DNA from: Drosophila pseudoobscura
Lineage: Eukaryota; Arthropoda; Insecta; Diptera; Drosophilidae
Direction: 5' to 3'
Length of the DNA stretch: 64,000 nucleotides
Assembly: GCF_009870125.1 (NCBI RefSeq)
Contig: NC_046683.1
Span: 2,604,001-2,668,000 of the forward strand
Shown: piece by piece, positions 1 through 47,390 of the stretch
Position numbering within the stretch: the first letter of the stretch is position 1
Layout: each line of letters opens with the position of its first letter
Made by a program: the position numbers and the translations under genes
The notes under the pieces: model-generated
The model's input: the letters and a program-made list of their open reading frames with translations, nothing else
Database searches by the model: none
What the model was told of the DNA's origin: nothing

Positions 1-2
1 AA

Positions 3-300
3 TCCACGAAGTCGAAGCAGGACTGTCCCAAAGATATGGACATCGGCGATGTTAGCGGTTACTTGTCGGCACTCAAGCTCGATCTCCAGCCAGATGGAAC
101 CAACAAGACATCGACTATCTACGACCCCCCACGGTGGGGTGACCCCACGGGACACGGGTAGTATGGACATCGGGGACATCCACGCTCCACTTGCTCGAGC
201 CCACCGGGACTGCTGTTTGACTGGTCAACAAGAAGTGTCCGTTGGACGTGAACAAGGCGATCGTTACCACGACCATTGAACAGGTGTCGCACTGCAAATC
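3..300 (+). pseudogene. Degenerate coding-like fragment at window edge
   Basis: Frame 3 is open for about 56 codons from base 3 to a TAG near 171. Its composition looks protein-like (CPKDMDIGDVSGYLSALKLD and onward). A second stretch in another frame around 205-330 reads KKCPLDVNKAIVTTTIEQ before a stop. The two stretches look like pieces of one broken coding region that starts outside the window, but I do not recognise the family. They could also be a real exon followed by an intron, because the left end is cut off. The rest of 300-640 shows nothing beyond AT-rich sequence. Confidence 0.22.
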
Positions 301-639
301 ATCTGATGTCGATTTCGAGAATCCGTATCCCTAGCTTGACTAGGAGCCAGCCAGCGCATCGACTCGATATTGAGTTTACTGTTGATATGCCATAGAACGC
401 ATAATGTAAAATGAGTGAAATGTCTGCATGATACTGCATGATAAATGAAAGGGGTCTGGGCCTCTGAGCATCTAAATTTAATTTGATTTTCTATAGCCCT
501 ATAGTTGTAAATGATAAGAATTCACATTCATTAATCCAGGTAGGCCTGGGAATCTGTCTCATATACGATATCCATTCACAAAATTGTTCTTGTTTTAGGC
601 CTTATAGTTTTTGTTGTTGCCAAATTTACGTTCAAGGCC

Positions 640-1458
640 ATGTCACGCAAAAGGGAGCTGCTTCAGGCAGCGGTCGGCAAGCAGAGCCAACCGCCCACGT
701 TCGGTTCCTTCCACAAGCAAGCGGAGCTGATGAAGATGCTGCCGCTGGTGCCCAATTTGCGGGAGATTTACAACATGTTCGACCCCTCCAACTCTACTGG
801 CATTTCAGAGGCCGATTTGGGCTACTGCCTGCACGCCATGGGACTAACTCCGACCCATTTATGGCTGAAGGACAACCTGCCGCCGAAGGGCCGGAGATGG
901 CTGAGCTTCGAGAAGGTGCTGACGCTGTACTGCAAACTGGCCGTTGCTGATGGGCAGCCCAAGATGGGGGACGTGCTGGAGGCCCTGCGGGCGTGGGACG
1001 TGAAGAAAACTGGCAAAATAGCTTACTCGGAGCTGCGGAAAATGCTCACGACTATGGGCGACCCCATCGACGAGACCCATGTCTTCGGCGTGCTCGCGTC
1101 CGTGTCGGACATAGAGGGCAACGTCCACTACGAGGACCTCGTGGCGAACATGCACACCCACGATGCGAAGGCCGCCGAGACGCTGCGCCAGGCGCGCAAC
1201 TATCTGGAGGCCCTGGGCCGCAACGCCGTCGACATGGACATGACCAAGCGGGACGAGTTCATCGACGACCTGCGCAGGGCGGATCCCCAGGGCAAGGGCT
1301 ACATCGGGAGCAGCAAGCTGCTGGAGCTACTCAATCGCAGTGGCAGCTCGTTCACGGCGAAGGAGCTGGACATCATTATCGACAGCATGAAGTGCAATGC
1401 AAGATCCGATAAGGGCATCGATTATCGCCGATTTCTGCGCTACATCATGGACACATAG
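640..1458 (+). CDS. Calmodulin-like EF-hand protein, intronless, 272 aa
   Basis: This is an uninterrupted 272-codon frame from ATG 640 to TAG 1456-1458, with a GC-rich third-position pattern typical of real Drosophila coding sequence. The product is built from EF-hand helix-loop-helix units. A loop starting DPSNSTGISEAD lies near residues 48-60, a degenerate one at WDVKKTGKIAYSEL near 118-130, another at VSDIEGNVHYEDL near 152-164, and a fourth at ADPQGKGYIGSSKL near 209-222. A C-terminal SDKGIDYRRFLRYIMD segment looks like a final half-hand. Most loops lack one or more Ca2+-binding acidic residues (Lys or Ala at coordinating positions), so calcium binding may be weak or lost at several sites. 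The family includes calmodulin, centrin and many testis-expressed fly relatives; no specific orthologue was recognised. A variant poly(A) signal ATTAAA lies at 1552-1557. The lack of introns fits a retrogene, but that is inference. Confidence 0.85.
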   Translation: MSRKRELLQAAVGKQSQPPTFGSFHKQAELMKMLPLVPNLREIYNMFDPSNSTGISEADLGYCLHAMGLTPTHLWLKDNLPPKGRRWLSFEKVLTLYCKLAVADGQPKMGDVLEALRAWDVKKTGKIAYSELRKMLTTMGDPIDETHVFGVLASVSDIEGNVHYEDLVANMHTHDAKAAETLRQARNYLEALGRNAVDMDMTKRDEFIDDLRRADPQGKGYIGSSKLLELLNRSGSSFTAKELDIIIDSMKCNARSDKGIDYRRFLRYIMDT

Positions 1459-1551
1459 CTAGGAGCGGTCCGAGGATCTGCGGAAAGCTTTCTGCAAATT
1501 TCTTATATTCGGCAACAGCGAAATATGTACATTTGTTGACCGTTTCCTTAA

Positions 1552-1557
1552 ATTAAA
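1552..1557 (+). terminator. Variant poly(A) signal ATTAAA
   Basis: ATTAAA lies 94 nt after the EF-hand stop codon in an A-rich stretch. It is the most likely 3'-end signal for that gene; no canonical AATAAA is closer. Confidence 0.4.
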
Positions 1558-1596
1558 ACAAAACCTAAAAAAAGTGTCTTCCCTTGAGAAGAGAAT

Positions 1597-2200
1597 AAGA
1601 CCATGCCAGCATGTGGGACATGCCACTTCATCCGACTTGTCCGGGCAGTCCTTTTCGCCGTCACAGCGCCAGTAGGCGGGCACGCAGTCCTTGTTCATGT
1701 CACTATTCCCCGCCACTGGGGCCGCGCACGTGAAATGATCTGGCCCACAGGCCGTATACTCGCCGCGAGAGCAGACGTCGCGCGTGCTGCGTGCCACACC
1801 CTCCGCTGGCTATGCCGATGTGGAAAGACTTTGTGCGGCTGTGCAGACACGTGTGATTGCACAGCACTTTCGCATCCGGTGTCCACAAGGCACTGATATC
1901 GGTGATCTGCGGCATACGCTGCAGCTCCGCGGAACGACGCTCTTCGTTGACCGTGAGTGATCCGTTCCACTCCGGTCTTGTCGTCGAGCCAGTACACAAA
2001 TCCCCCAAGGCGGCAATGTTGATTACCTGCGAGATGTGCATCGAAACAAGGCAGCAGGGGATTACACATGTGTCTAAAGGATCCCCATATTCGTGGCTTA
2101 CTTGTTCTTTCCATCGATGTCTATAACTTCGATACGCATGGTATATCGGACTGTTGGTCCAGGACATCCCCATCGGCACCCCGGCACCCCCTGGCAGACG
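1597..2200 (-). pseudogene. arr: Broken fragment of arrow (LRP5/6-like receptor)
   Basis: Read on the minus strand, the segment has the order of the C-terminal extracellular part of the Wnt co-receptor LRP5/6 (arrow in flies). RIEVIDIDGKNK comes from a YWTD propeller, followed by GFVYWLDDKTGVERI, then TVNEERRSAELQRMPQITDI and WTPDAKVLCNHTCLHSRTK. A class-A LDL-receptor repeat with the usual cysteines and acidic cluster follows ([11 protein letters not shown], then [19 protein letters not shown]). These pieces sit in at least three reading frames and a TAA follows IDGKNK directly, so no receptor can be made. The second half of the EGF-like module appears deleted. The parent gene is elsewhere in fly genomes, so this is a transposed fragment. 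Whether it arose by retroposition or by DNA duplication cannot be decided here. It is tail-to-tail with the EF-hand gene. Confidence 0.75.
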
Positions 2201-2215
2201 TCCTGTAAACGGCAT

Positions 2216-3573
2216 CGGATTTGGCAGCGTTTTTCACGATTTCAACAAAATGTTCTTCCTTTTTCAAAAAAACAACGTAAGTGAGTATGGAATGCGCCGT
2301 AAGTGAGGGTGAAATATCACGTCAACCGGAGTTTGGGCACAGGTATACTCTATTTCGTTGATATATATGAAGAAACTGTTTTTCCAATGTGTTTCAAAAC
2401 GTAATTAATATAGAAATGATCTCAGATTGTTATGTTTTGGACATATTAATGCATATGATTAGGGTCTTGTAAATATATCCCGATCCCGATACCCATTCTT
2501 GGTTTCTGTAAGAAGACCAAACCCTTCAAAATATCGTTGAAATACCTTTAAAACAGAAACTGACTAGTTTTGGCCCTTATTGGTGCATTAGATGACAAAC
2601 ATTTTCTCAGTTCCATAACATCCATTTCGCAGGGTATGCAAAATGTTGCTCAATCCGCGCAATGTTGTGGAACAATGCTGCTCGTTTTCACGGCACATGA
2701 TTACTGGCCCATACAAATTAATGCTGACAGCAACATAAAACGTAAGAAAACGTATTATATTATATTATATTACTAGCTATATAGAACATTTAGCCATGCC
2801 CACATAATTTTATACGATTGGTGAATCTATTTCCTACTTGATTGGCCTATTCGAAATAATTGTTTCATTCATTTCATTTAATAATCTTAAGTCTTAATAA
2901 TATACTGATCAGAAATCGTAAATATATATGGTAGATATATACCTCACCTCCTGAGGGCGGCACTTACTCGACGTAGCACCAACATGTTCTCTACTTTATT
3001 AAACTGTTATACTAACACTATGTAGCTACCTACCTACAAGAGGAATGTAGAAGTAGAATGTGCAGAGTGCAATGTAAAATGTGGAATGGAACTAGTCATG
3101 CCGTCAGGTGTCGCCTTTGGGGCTTTAATTGTGGATCGTATGTATGCATCAAAATCTGTGTAGATGTCAATAAAAGTAAGACATAGAGATGGACGGAGTC
3201 CAGCTGGGATTTCAGAGCACGAAAGAATCCACTACGAATTAAATTATCATTTTCTTAGTAGATTTTTCAAATGTTTTGCATTTTTAATTTCTTATTATTA
3301 GAACAAAAGTGAATTTCGATTAAATATTTATTCAAAATATTACGTTTTCGTGTCTTTACAGCTAAAATAAACGTATGCGTACATTTTAAAATATTCGATT
3401 ACAGATCTTTATCCAAGAAAACTAATTGCTTAGGTCTAATCAAAAAAAATGGTATCTTTTCATTTGGTTCGGGTTTGGTTTGTGTGCTTGTGTGTGTGTG
3501 TGTGAGGAAGGAAGGGGGGGGGGGGGCGGGGGATGGGTTTATATTACTGCATATTGAAGGTGTCCTGCTGACG
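2216..3573. other. AT-rich region including Vsx 3' UTR
   Basis: No credible coding sequence is seen. The part nearest the Vsx stop codon is its probable 3' UTR and holds a run of 13 G (plus strand, 3514-3526) next to a TG repeat. The rest is AT-rich with scattered poly(A)-like hexamers on both strands and no recognisable transposon ORF. Confidence 0.5.
3327..3332 (-). terminator. Poly(A) signal AATAAA for the Vsx gene
   Basis: The minus strand reads AATAAA here, about 240 nt after the Vsx stop codon at 3574-3576. A second AATAAA on the same strand lies further downstream near 2993-2998 and could give a longer 3' UTR. Usage cannot be told from the sequence. Confidence 0.45.
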
Positions 3574-39359
<35,786 letters not shown>

Positions 39360-39611
39360 CGCTGCTGATTAATCGATTGGCTCTGCCTCAATTGTTCTGC
39401 CTGCCTGCCTGTGTTAATGCAACATTTTCGGGGTTTCCCGCTCAAAGAGAACTCTCTCTTCGCTCTCCCTCGCTCGCTCTCTCTCGCCCTCTCTCTCCCT
39501 CCGTGTGGCTCTCCTGTGGCACCAGAGGCACCTTGTATGCCGGCCCGGAATCCCGCTAAACTGCACTTGAACCTACGATGCGGGGCCGAGCACTAAAAAA
39601 ATTGATTGCTT

Positions 39612-39656
39612 CGAGATTTGCGAGATTTGTGAGATTTGCGAGATTTGCGAGATTTG
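39612..39656. repeat. 9-bp repeat CGAGATTTG, 5 copies
   Basis: Five tandem copies with single-base variation about 250 bp upstream of the Vsx start codon, so likely in its 5' UTR or promoter. Confidence 0.85.
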
Positions 39657-42600
39657 TGGCACGCGTCGTTGTCGCTGTCGCTGTCGCAAAAACACACAAC
39701 AAATTCGCAATAATTTCCACGTTAAACTGTTGCCTGACTTAATGTGCACCAGGAGTTTTGTCGTCGTCGTCGTCGTCGTGAAAAGCTAACGTTGCCGTTG
39801 CCGTTGTCGTTGCCGTTGCCGTTCCTGGTGGTTGGGCCCCGGCCAGAAGGCATTCAGCGGCACGGCCAACACACAACGGTAAACGGCTACGGCTACGGCC
39901 ACGGCAACGGAGCTGGCGAGGACCTGAAACCATCATCGCTGCCAGGCGGCAGGCAGAACATGCCACTGCCACTGCGCCACACCAGTAGCAGCAGCAGCAG
40001 CGGCAGCAGCAGCGGCGGCAGCAGCGTTGGCAGCACGACGACTGCGCTGCCCCGCAACGGTAAATCCAACGGCAGCGTCAGGGGCGGGCTCAGTCGCGCG
40101 GCGAGCATCGGGTGGGACTGCTCGCACAGCCGCGAGTGCGAGCGGCTCGGCTAGCCCGAGCACTTCCCCTGCCCGACGGGTGGCCAACATGGCGCATGTG
40201 CGCGCCGCGCTCTGCCTGGGCCAGAAGAGAGCGGCGATGGTCGGGCCCGAGCAGCTAGCGGGCCCGCTCTGGCGCACGCGGCCGCTTCCAGCGCACTGGA
40301 ACGCTTCCAGTGTGTGTGCCAGGCCTCGTGGTGTGCGTGCCCGCGCTGCGAGTGTGTGCGGAGCCCATTTTGTGTGTGCGAGGAGGGCTCGGTACGGCAC
40401 TCTTTCTCGATGAAGGACGCCAATTTATAGTCCCAAAAACGAGCGGGAGTCCAGGTCCGACTCCCATTCCGAGTAAAACTAAAACTAAAAACTATATGCA
40501 GCTCTGTTCGGGTCTTCGCTGTGACATTTGCCGGCCTGGTCTGCCCCATGCCCCATGCCCCATGCCCCATGCCTAACAATGAGGACCCAACAAAAAAAGC
40601 AGTCTAATTACAATTTTCGTACAACTTTTACTATTAAAATGCGTAAATTAGCATTTACACAGCCCGCTCTCCGGTTCGGAGTCTGCCTTTGTGTGTGTCT
40701 GTGTGTGTCAGAGCAGGAGGAGGAGAGTCCTTGCTGCGCAGTCAGCAAATTTTAGAGAGCTATGGGAATCGGAATTGGAAAATTCGGGGAACGGCAGACA
40801 AAAGCTGAACAGAGCTTCGGCCTTACCCCCCACCGGGCAGCAATTGAGTTCAAGTTCAGAACTGCTTTGGGGGAGCTGCTGTCCTGAAGGATCTCGGCCT
40901 GTGCTCCACGGATTGGGCTGAAACTCAGGCATTCGCTGGTGGGCAGCCCCAGATGCCTATAGTCGTCGGAAATCATGGACTAACTTGCTCTGATCCAAAA
41001 TAAATAGATATTCCAAGACTCGACCACGATGGAGGCGTGGAAACAATGGAAATTAGAAAGCTTTGTTCGAGCAGATCAGCAGCTTGCCAATTGCCATGCA
41101 ACGGGTCTTTCAAGCGGGGCTTTTCTCACGCCCCCCATGGGTCCCCCATGAGTCCGCGGAGGGAGGCCCACGCGCGAGCTTCTATCGCAATTAAACAATT
41201 GAAATGCCAGAGCCCCTGCCCCTGCCCCCGCCACCGCCATTCCTATGGCATTTGTCGGATCCGTCGGGCCACGCAGTCTGCCAGCGATGGATGCCGTCGG
41301 GGCTGCGCAGGCGCGATGCTCTCAGAGCTGCCACTCGCGGAGTGCGTACTAGAGGAGAGAGAGGAATGTGGCTGTGGTAATTCGATATTTTGTGAGCAGG
41401 TTGCAGGATCTGCAGGATCTGCGGATGATTCATGCGAGAGCGGAGCAATTCGTTTATTTACAGGAATTTGATTGTTAATTAACTTGCAATTACAATCGCA
41501 GGGGATCGGAGATTGGAGATTGGAGATCGGGGATCGTTTGGCTGTCAAAATAAATATTGAATTTCCCCCGAGGGGCGATTAGCGATGATTGATCCGTAGT
41601 CCGTAACGCGATATCTTAGGTGTGTTTGGCACAGTTTTGGCATAGTTTCTCTAGTTTTTTCCCCCGGCACATCCTCTGCAGCTTCCCACCTGGCGGCCAT
41701 TGGCTACAGTTCTTGGCTGCTCCACTCGCATTTTGTGTTTGTTTGTTTGCTTTTTGCTCGGCCCTTGGCTTGGATTGTCCTTCAAGTTCCAAGAAGCTCT
41801 GTCCCGGATTCCACCTTCTTCATTGTTTTGCAAATATTTTGACGTGCGATTCTCTCACACAATGAGAGGATAGCCCCCGCCGACTACCTGAGGAGTGTCG
41901 GTCTGGTCGTTGCCTCCCTGCTCCATCCTTCGAGCTCCACGGCCGATACCGGGTGCCCTGTCTGGAGCTGCGAACTGCTTGAACTGCTCTTCACGTTTCT
42001 GGTAGTTGACATGGCCCGCCGAATGATTCAATTATGACGATTGAGGCCCGCCGCTCAAGTGCGAAAGTTGACCAAAATCCACGAACAAATCGATGCCGAT
42101 GCCGAATCCGAATTAAGTGTCGAGTTTTATTTACTTAACTATTATTGTCTTGGGACACAATCAAAATTGGACAAACTTAATTATGAACAATTAAAGTTCA
42201 GTTGCTTTTTGTGTAGGCTTCCCCCCCTCCACCACCGATTATTTTTGGGCAATAACTTCAGATTCGAGTGATGGCCGACAGACAGGCCCCATCGAGGGAC
42301 CGCTTCAAGAGAGCCGTTGTAAGACTTGCCAAAAACCGAAAACCAAAAACCGAAAACCGAATCAAACATTCAGCCTTTGTTGCTGCACATTGTTGTGTAA
42401 TTAAGTTGTTTCGCTGTCGGCCACAAGTGCGTTCAACAAATCTTGTTAGCTCTTGGAGTCGCAGCTGGGGGAGGGGAGGGGTGGGGCTGGAGCTGGAGCT
42501 GGAGCTGGGGGGATCAGACAATATTATTGTCACACAATTGTTGCCGTGTGATTAGTTGAAACTTTAATTGCCGCACAATGGCATAATAGCAACGATAATG

Positions 42601-43758
42601 GCCCAAAGCCCCAATGGCTAAACGACACCAAAAAAAAGCCACTGGGAGCGAAAATTGTATACTCTAAAGGAAAGGTGGGGATCTAAAATATATAAACAGA
42701 TCAAAGAATGAGGCTTCAAGGGCCAAGCAGAATGTCCTGTGGCAGGACTCTTACTAAGACTTTCAGCTGGAATCTTGGAAGCCTTCTTGAGCCTTCTTGG
42801 GAATCGGCTGTACCCTAGGAAAGTGTATAGGGAGAAGGTAGAGCGGGGGAGTGGGGGAGCAGGGAGCGGGGGCACACTGTATTAGCCCTGAATTGTGATC
42901 GTCATTATCATTGTACCATTATTTATTATGGCTGATGCTGTTGGTGGTGCCTCGGCCATTGTTGCCTTTGTTGGCTTTGTGTGGCTGCTGATTTCGCGTT
43001 TAGTTTTCAATTATTTAATTGTCTATTTGGGGCCGGGCGGCCCCTCCACGCCGCATTGTCTCTGCGTCGCTCGGGTAACGTGAGAAAATTAATTTCTGCC
43101 ATTATTTGGGCAGAGAGGTGAACGAATCCAATCGCAAAGTTTTCGCCACAGAGGGCGCCACTGCGGCGCCCCTTTTATGGCTAATTTTCGCGCTGCCGAA
43201 GGCAATCAACGCCACTGCCGCTGGTTCGTGTCTCCGCTAAGCGCCGCCCCGAACTGCGACCGCAATTAGGAAAACTTTTCAAACTATCCGCATAATTAGC
43301 AGCTAGTTAGGCTTAGTTGCTGGCCCAAAAGCCGAAACTAGTGTCTGTCTTGGCCACGAATCCCTGGCCAGATCCAGGCAGTGGCAGGCCTTGTTTGTTA
43401 ACAGGATTATCTGCACTAATTTCCATTTATCTGCGGGCAGGGGGGGGCAGGAGGGAATACTTGATCGTTTGTATGGGGCAAAGTGCGAGAGAAAAGTGAT
43501 TTATCATTTGAGAACACTCGAGAGTGAGGATGCTCTGACAAGGGTTGGGCCTCGGCCTGTCTTTGGCCCTATGTGTGTGCCACCGAAGTGGCCGAAGAGT
43601 GTGCTCGACAATGACGACGAACCAATTTATGGGACAGGCCGGGCAGACAGACGACGGGCACTTGAATAAACCGAAAGGCAAACACTACACCACGAGAGGG
43701 ATAGTGATGGATGGATAGACTGAGCCAGGAGCCAGGAGCCAGGAGGGCAGAGGAGAGC

Positions 43759-43782
43759 GAGAGAGAGAGAGAGAGAGAGAGC
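43759..43782. repeat. (GA)12 microsatellite
   Basis: A perfect GAGA tract in the Vsx upstream region, a possible GAGA-factor target (inference). Confidence 0.8.
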
Positions 43783-44360
43783 GGAGGTGTGATTAGGGGT
43801 GGTGGCGGCTGATTCCAGTGGTGGTTGCCTGCTGGTGGTTGTAGTTTGCCCCTGAGGTAAATTAGAAAATAAGCAACAAAAAACGCAAAGGCAAAATAAA
43901 TTAGTGGCAAAATAAGGGAACGGGAACGCATCGCGAGGGGTGTGAAATCCAAAATGGCCGAAACGACGACAACTACAGCGTCGGCTCTTGAATTTCAATT
44001 GAAGTGTAACAGAAGAAGTAGCCAGGCGCGGCCCGCCGCTGGGTCTGGAGCGGCACACAGGCCAGCCGGCTCGATGGCCGCCACACTGAGAGAAACTGTG
44101 AGGGCTTTCTGCCTGCCCAAGTCCCAGTGCCAAGTCTTTCCCCATTCCGCAGGGACAAGGGAGGCGTACACCCCTGCACTGACTGCGAAATCCTTCATTT
44201 TCGATCGACTCACTCGGGCCTTCGCGCAGTGCACTGCGCTGGACGGGCGCTAATGATGATGGAAGGTCCCGCGTCTCGTTTATGGGTTAATCAAATTGTA
44301 TGTGCGAGAGATTTCAGTTATGCAAAGCAGTGAGGGGAGAGTGGGATTCGAATGCGGAAT

Positions 44361-44408
44361 GGGAACGGGAATGGGAACGGGAATGGGAACGGGAATGGGA
44401 ACGGGAAT
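44361..44408. repeat. 12-bp minisatellite GGGAACGGGAAT, 4 copies
   Basis: Four near-perfect copies. A related GGGAACGGGAAAGGGAACG patch occurs at about 46328-46360. Confidence 0.85.
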
Positions 44409-46885
44409 GACTTCAATTAGACGCTCGACGCTCGAAGCTCGCTCGATGTTTGATGTTTGATGTTTCGATGGATGGTGGCGGGTGCGGCAGCCAACCAAAA
44501 AAGGGGAGTACTCGTGCAACACAAAAAGCAGCAGCAGAATTATAATAAAAAAGAAAACATGGCAGCCTGCCAGCCCTCCAGCCCGAAAGGGGGAGGCGGC
44601 TGGAGAGGAGGAGTGCCGAGCGGCAGCCACTTTCAATTGTGGCAAATTGCAGGCGTTTCCGGCGCTCAGCCGGCTGCCATCATTACTTATTACTCGGGCT
44701 CATTCATTCATGTTTCGCTCTCTCCCTCTCCCTCTCGCTCTCTCTCTCTCTCTTGCTGGCCGAAATATACATATTTTTTTTTTTGTGGCATTTTATTTGT
44801 TAATTTTCAAATCAAAGTCCGCGCGAGGGAGAGGAAGAGGGACTAAAACGACATGACGCAAATTTGATTATTTCGCTTTCAAGCTGTGCCTCGCCCTGGT
44901 AGGGGGTGGAGCAGGGACCGGGGACCGGGACTGGGGACTGGCAAGAGTTGCCAAGTTTACCCTGGAAAAAACGAGGTCCTTTGTTGCCGCTCGCTGCTGC
45001 TAATGAGCCATTCAAGGGCCCTGGCCACCCCGATTTGCATATGGGCCCACGGAAAGGGCACGCCAAAATCGAATCAAAATAATGGAATATTCTCCTCCAA
45101 TTGGAGTATTGTGCTCGGGCGGATTCGAGGCGGTGGTTGGGCTGGATAGCTCCAGAGGTATCTAGGGATAAGTTTCGGGGCTATTGGAGCTAGAAAGTAT
45201 GAACATATCGCCCCCGAAATGGTCAGGTACTTGGCCAATGGTCCATTCTTTGGAGGCAGATGGGATCTGATAGGACAAATCTTTGGTCCTTCGCTCTGCT
45301 CCCCTGCCGCAGTCCCAGAAGAACTTTGCCTTTGACTTTGACCTTTGTTGGGCCATCTGGCAATCACCTGCTGTGTGATACGCTTTCTCCGGAACAAAAT
45401 GTGGGCAATTGACAAAGACAGAGACGCAGGACTCTGCGCCCACCTCGTCTGCGGCCACCTCGTCCTCGGAATGCACTTGCCGCCGTTCGATTCTTTGTGC
45501 GAGGAGTGCATGAATCCGAGCCAGAGATTAAAAACCACCCACTAGGAGGCGTTTCAATCAGCCAACCTTCCCGCCCGCCCAGCCTGCGATTCATTTCCAT
45601 TTGCATCTCCGCATCTCCGCATCTCTGCATCTCTCCATTTCCAGTCCTCAATTTTCGACACGAATTTTGATTACTTTTTTGCCGTTTTTGTTTTCTGTTT
45701 CGCAATCAAAGCAAATCCCCGCCGTTTGCAGAGAGAGGGATTGCCTCCAGAAATCTGAATTGGATTTGCCTGAAGCCCGCGTCGAAGCCCCGAGCCGCTG
45801 AAACCATATCAATGAATGTATGTATGCCACAACTATTCAATATCCGCAGAACAGAAGGACATCCCAAGAGACTGAAAGGAGGAAAGGCCTCATTCCGAGG
45901 CAAATGCGAGATCTTTGGCCACTAATCGAAACGTAAACCATAGCAAAGGGCCACAAATCGAATAGAAAACTCCCCTAGAAGCGGATGTGTATATGGTTTA
46001 TGGGAAAATCCGCACTATCCCCAGCTAGATGGCATCCCAGCCCAGCACTCCTATCCGCAGACTCGGCAAATGAGAGCTGCAGACAAGTAATTGCAGGATG
46101 AAAACTATGCGAGTGCTCGAGAGCACCGAGAGGTGGCAAAGCGGAAGCGGAAGTGGAAGAGAGAGGGCTTCATCTTCATCTTCAGCTCCATATCCACTTG
46201 TCTGGGAGAGGAGAGGAGAGCCTGCTGCGGTGCAAATGATGCTGCCATATGCCCCTCTGCGGCTGGGGCTGGTGACGTTTTGATAATGATAATGATGAGG
46301 CTGATTTGCCAGGGATATGCCCGGGAGCGGGAACGGGAAAGGGAACGGGGAACGGGGAACTAGAACGGGTATGTGGGCCTGCTCGTCGGGCGTGAATTTT
46401 CATTACAATTATGTATGCAAATACAACAAGTGAGTGGGAACAAAGCAGCCCCAATCCCTCATTCCCATTCTCATTCCCATTCTCTAGCTCTCTCACTCTC
46501 CCTCGGCCTGGCCTAAGCCACGCCATTTTGTGAAACAATGGAAAATGCAGCCTGAAACCGCAGCAATTTGTGGCCTGAACCGAAGTCTGGGCCATGGGGG
46601 AGACACACACTGAGAGAAACGGGAAGACACGTTGCTGCTGCTCCGAAAGTGGAATGCTTCTCCAAGGTCTTGCGACAGGATTGCGGTTCCAGAGGCCTTT
46701 GCAGGCCTTTGGGCCCGTTCAATCTCTCAGTTCTTCGTCTTTTGTGCAGGACCTCTTTTCGGGCGAACACTTTCTCCAGTGTTCTTTCTCATGTGAGATT
46801 TTTGTACCCCGCTGCTGTTTCTGCCGCGAAATTTTGCAATTTGCGCATAATAATCATGATAATAATAATCGCACTCACAGGAGGA

Positions 46886-46901
46886 GGGGGGGGGGGGGGG
46901 G
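46886..46901. repeat. Run of 16 G
   Basis: A poly-G run followed by GATGTGG/GATATGG repeats to about 46927. It is a strong candidate for G-quadruplex formation and for length error in assembly. Confidence 0.85.
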
Positions 46902-47370
46902 ATGTGGGATGTGGGATATGGGATATGGCCTGCCCCTGGGGCCAGGGCGTTGGCGCCCAGAAAATGCGGTGGCAAAAAAAAAATCGTAAAAATTCCGAGG
47001 AAAAAATCCCAGAGAGGAAAAAATTCTACCAGCCATGGAGGCTGGTGTCACTCTCAGGGGGGCGTGGCAGTCGGCGGTTACATAAGGTACATACATACAT
47101 ATATGTGCCAGTGTGGGTGTGCTATGCGCCTGGTTAATTGTGGTGGAGCCTTGGCACTGGCGTGGGGTGGGGCCGGGGCGGCTCCTCTGTTTCCCACTTG
47201 TGAGAATTGCGCAATTTTCAATTATTTCTCGCAAGCAACGACTATGAGGGGCGGGTGCGGGGGCACGGGGGCGTGTCTATGCAGACTTTTGCATAATTAT
47301 AAGCTGCGATTCTCCTACAGGCCGCAAATTATAATTAATGTATGCCACAGTGTGAGTGCTCTCCCTCTCT

Positions 47371-47390
47371 GTGTGTGTGTGTGTGTGTGT
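47371..47390. repeat. (GT)10 microsatellite
   Basis: A perfect GT run in the Vsx upstream region. Confidence 0.8.

Noticed and set aside
39744..40400. Open frames on both strands upstream of Vsx (136 and 155 codons)
   Set aside because: Ser/Gly and Ala runs arise from CAG/GGC triplets. Both strands are equally open and no splice or start evidence chooses either; more likely GC-rich 5' UTR or promoter.
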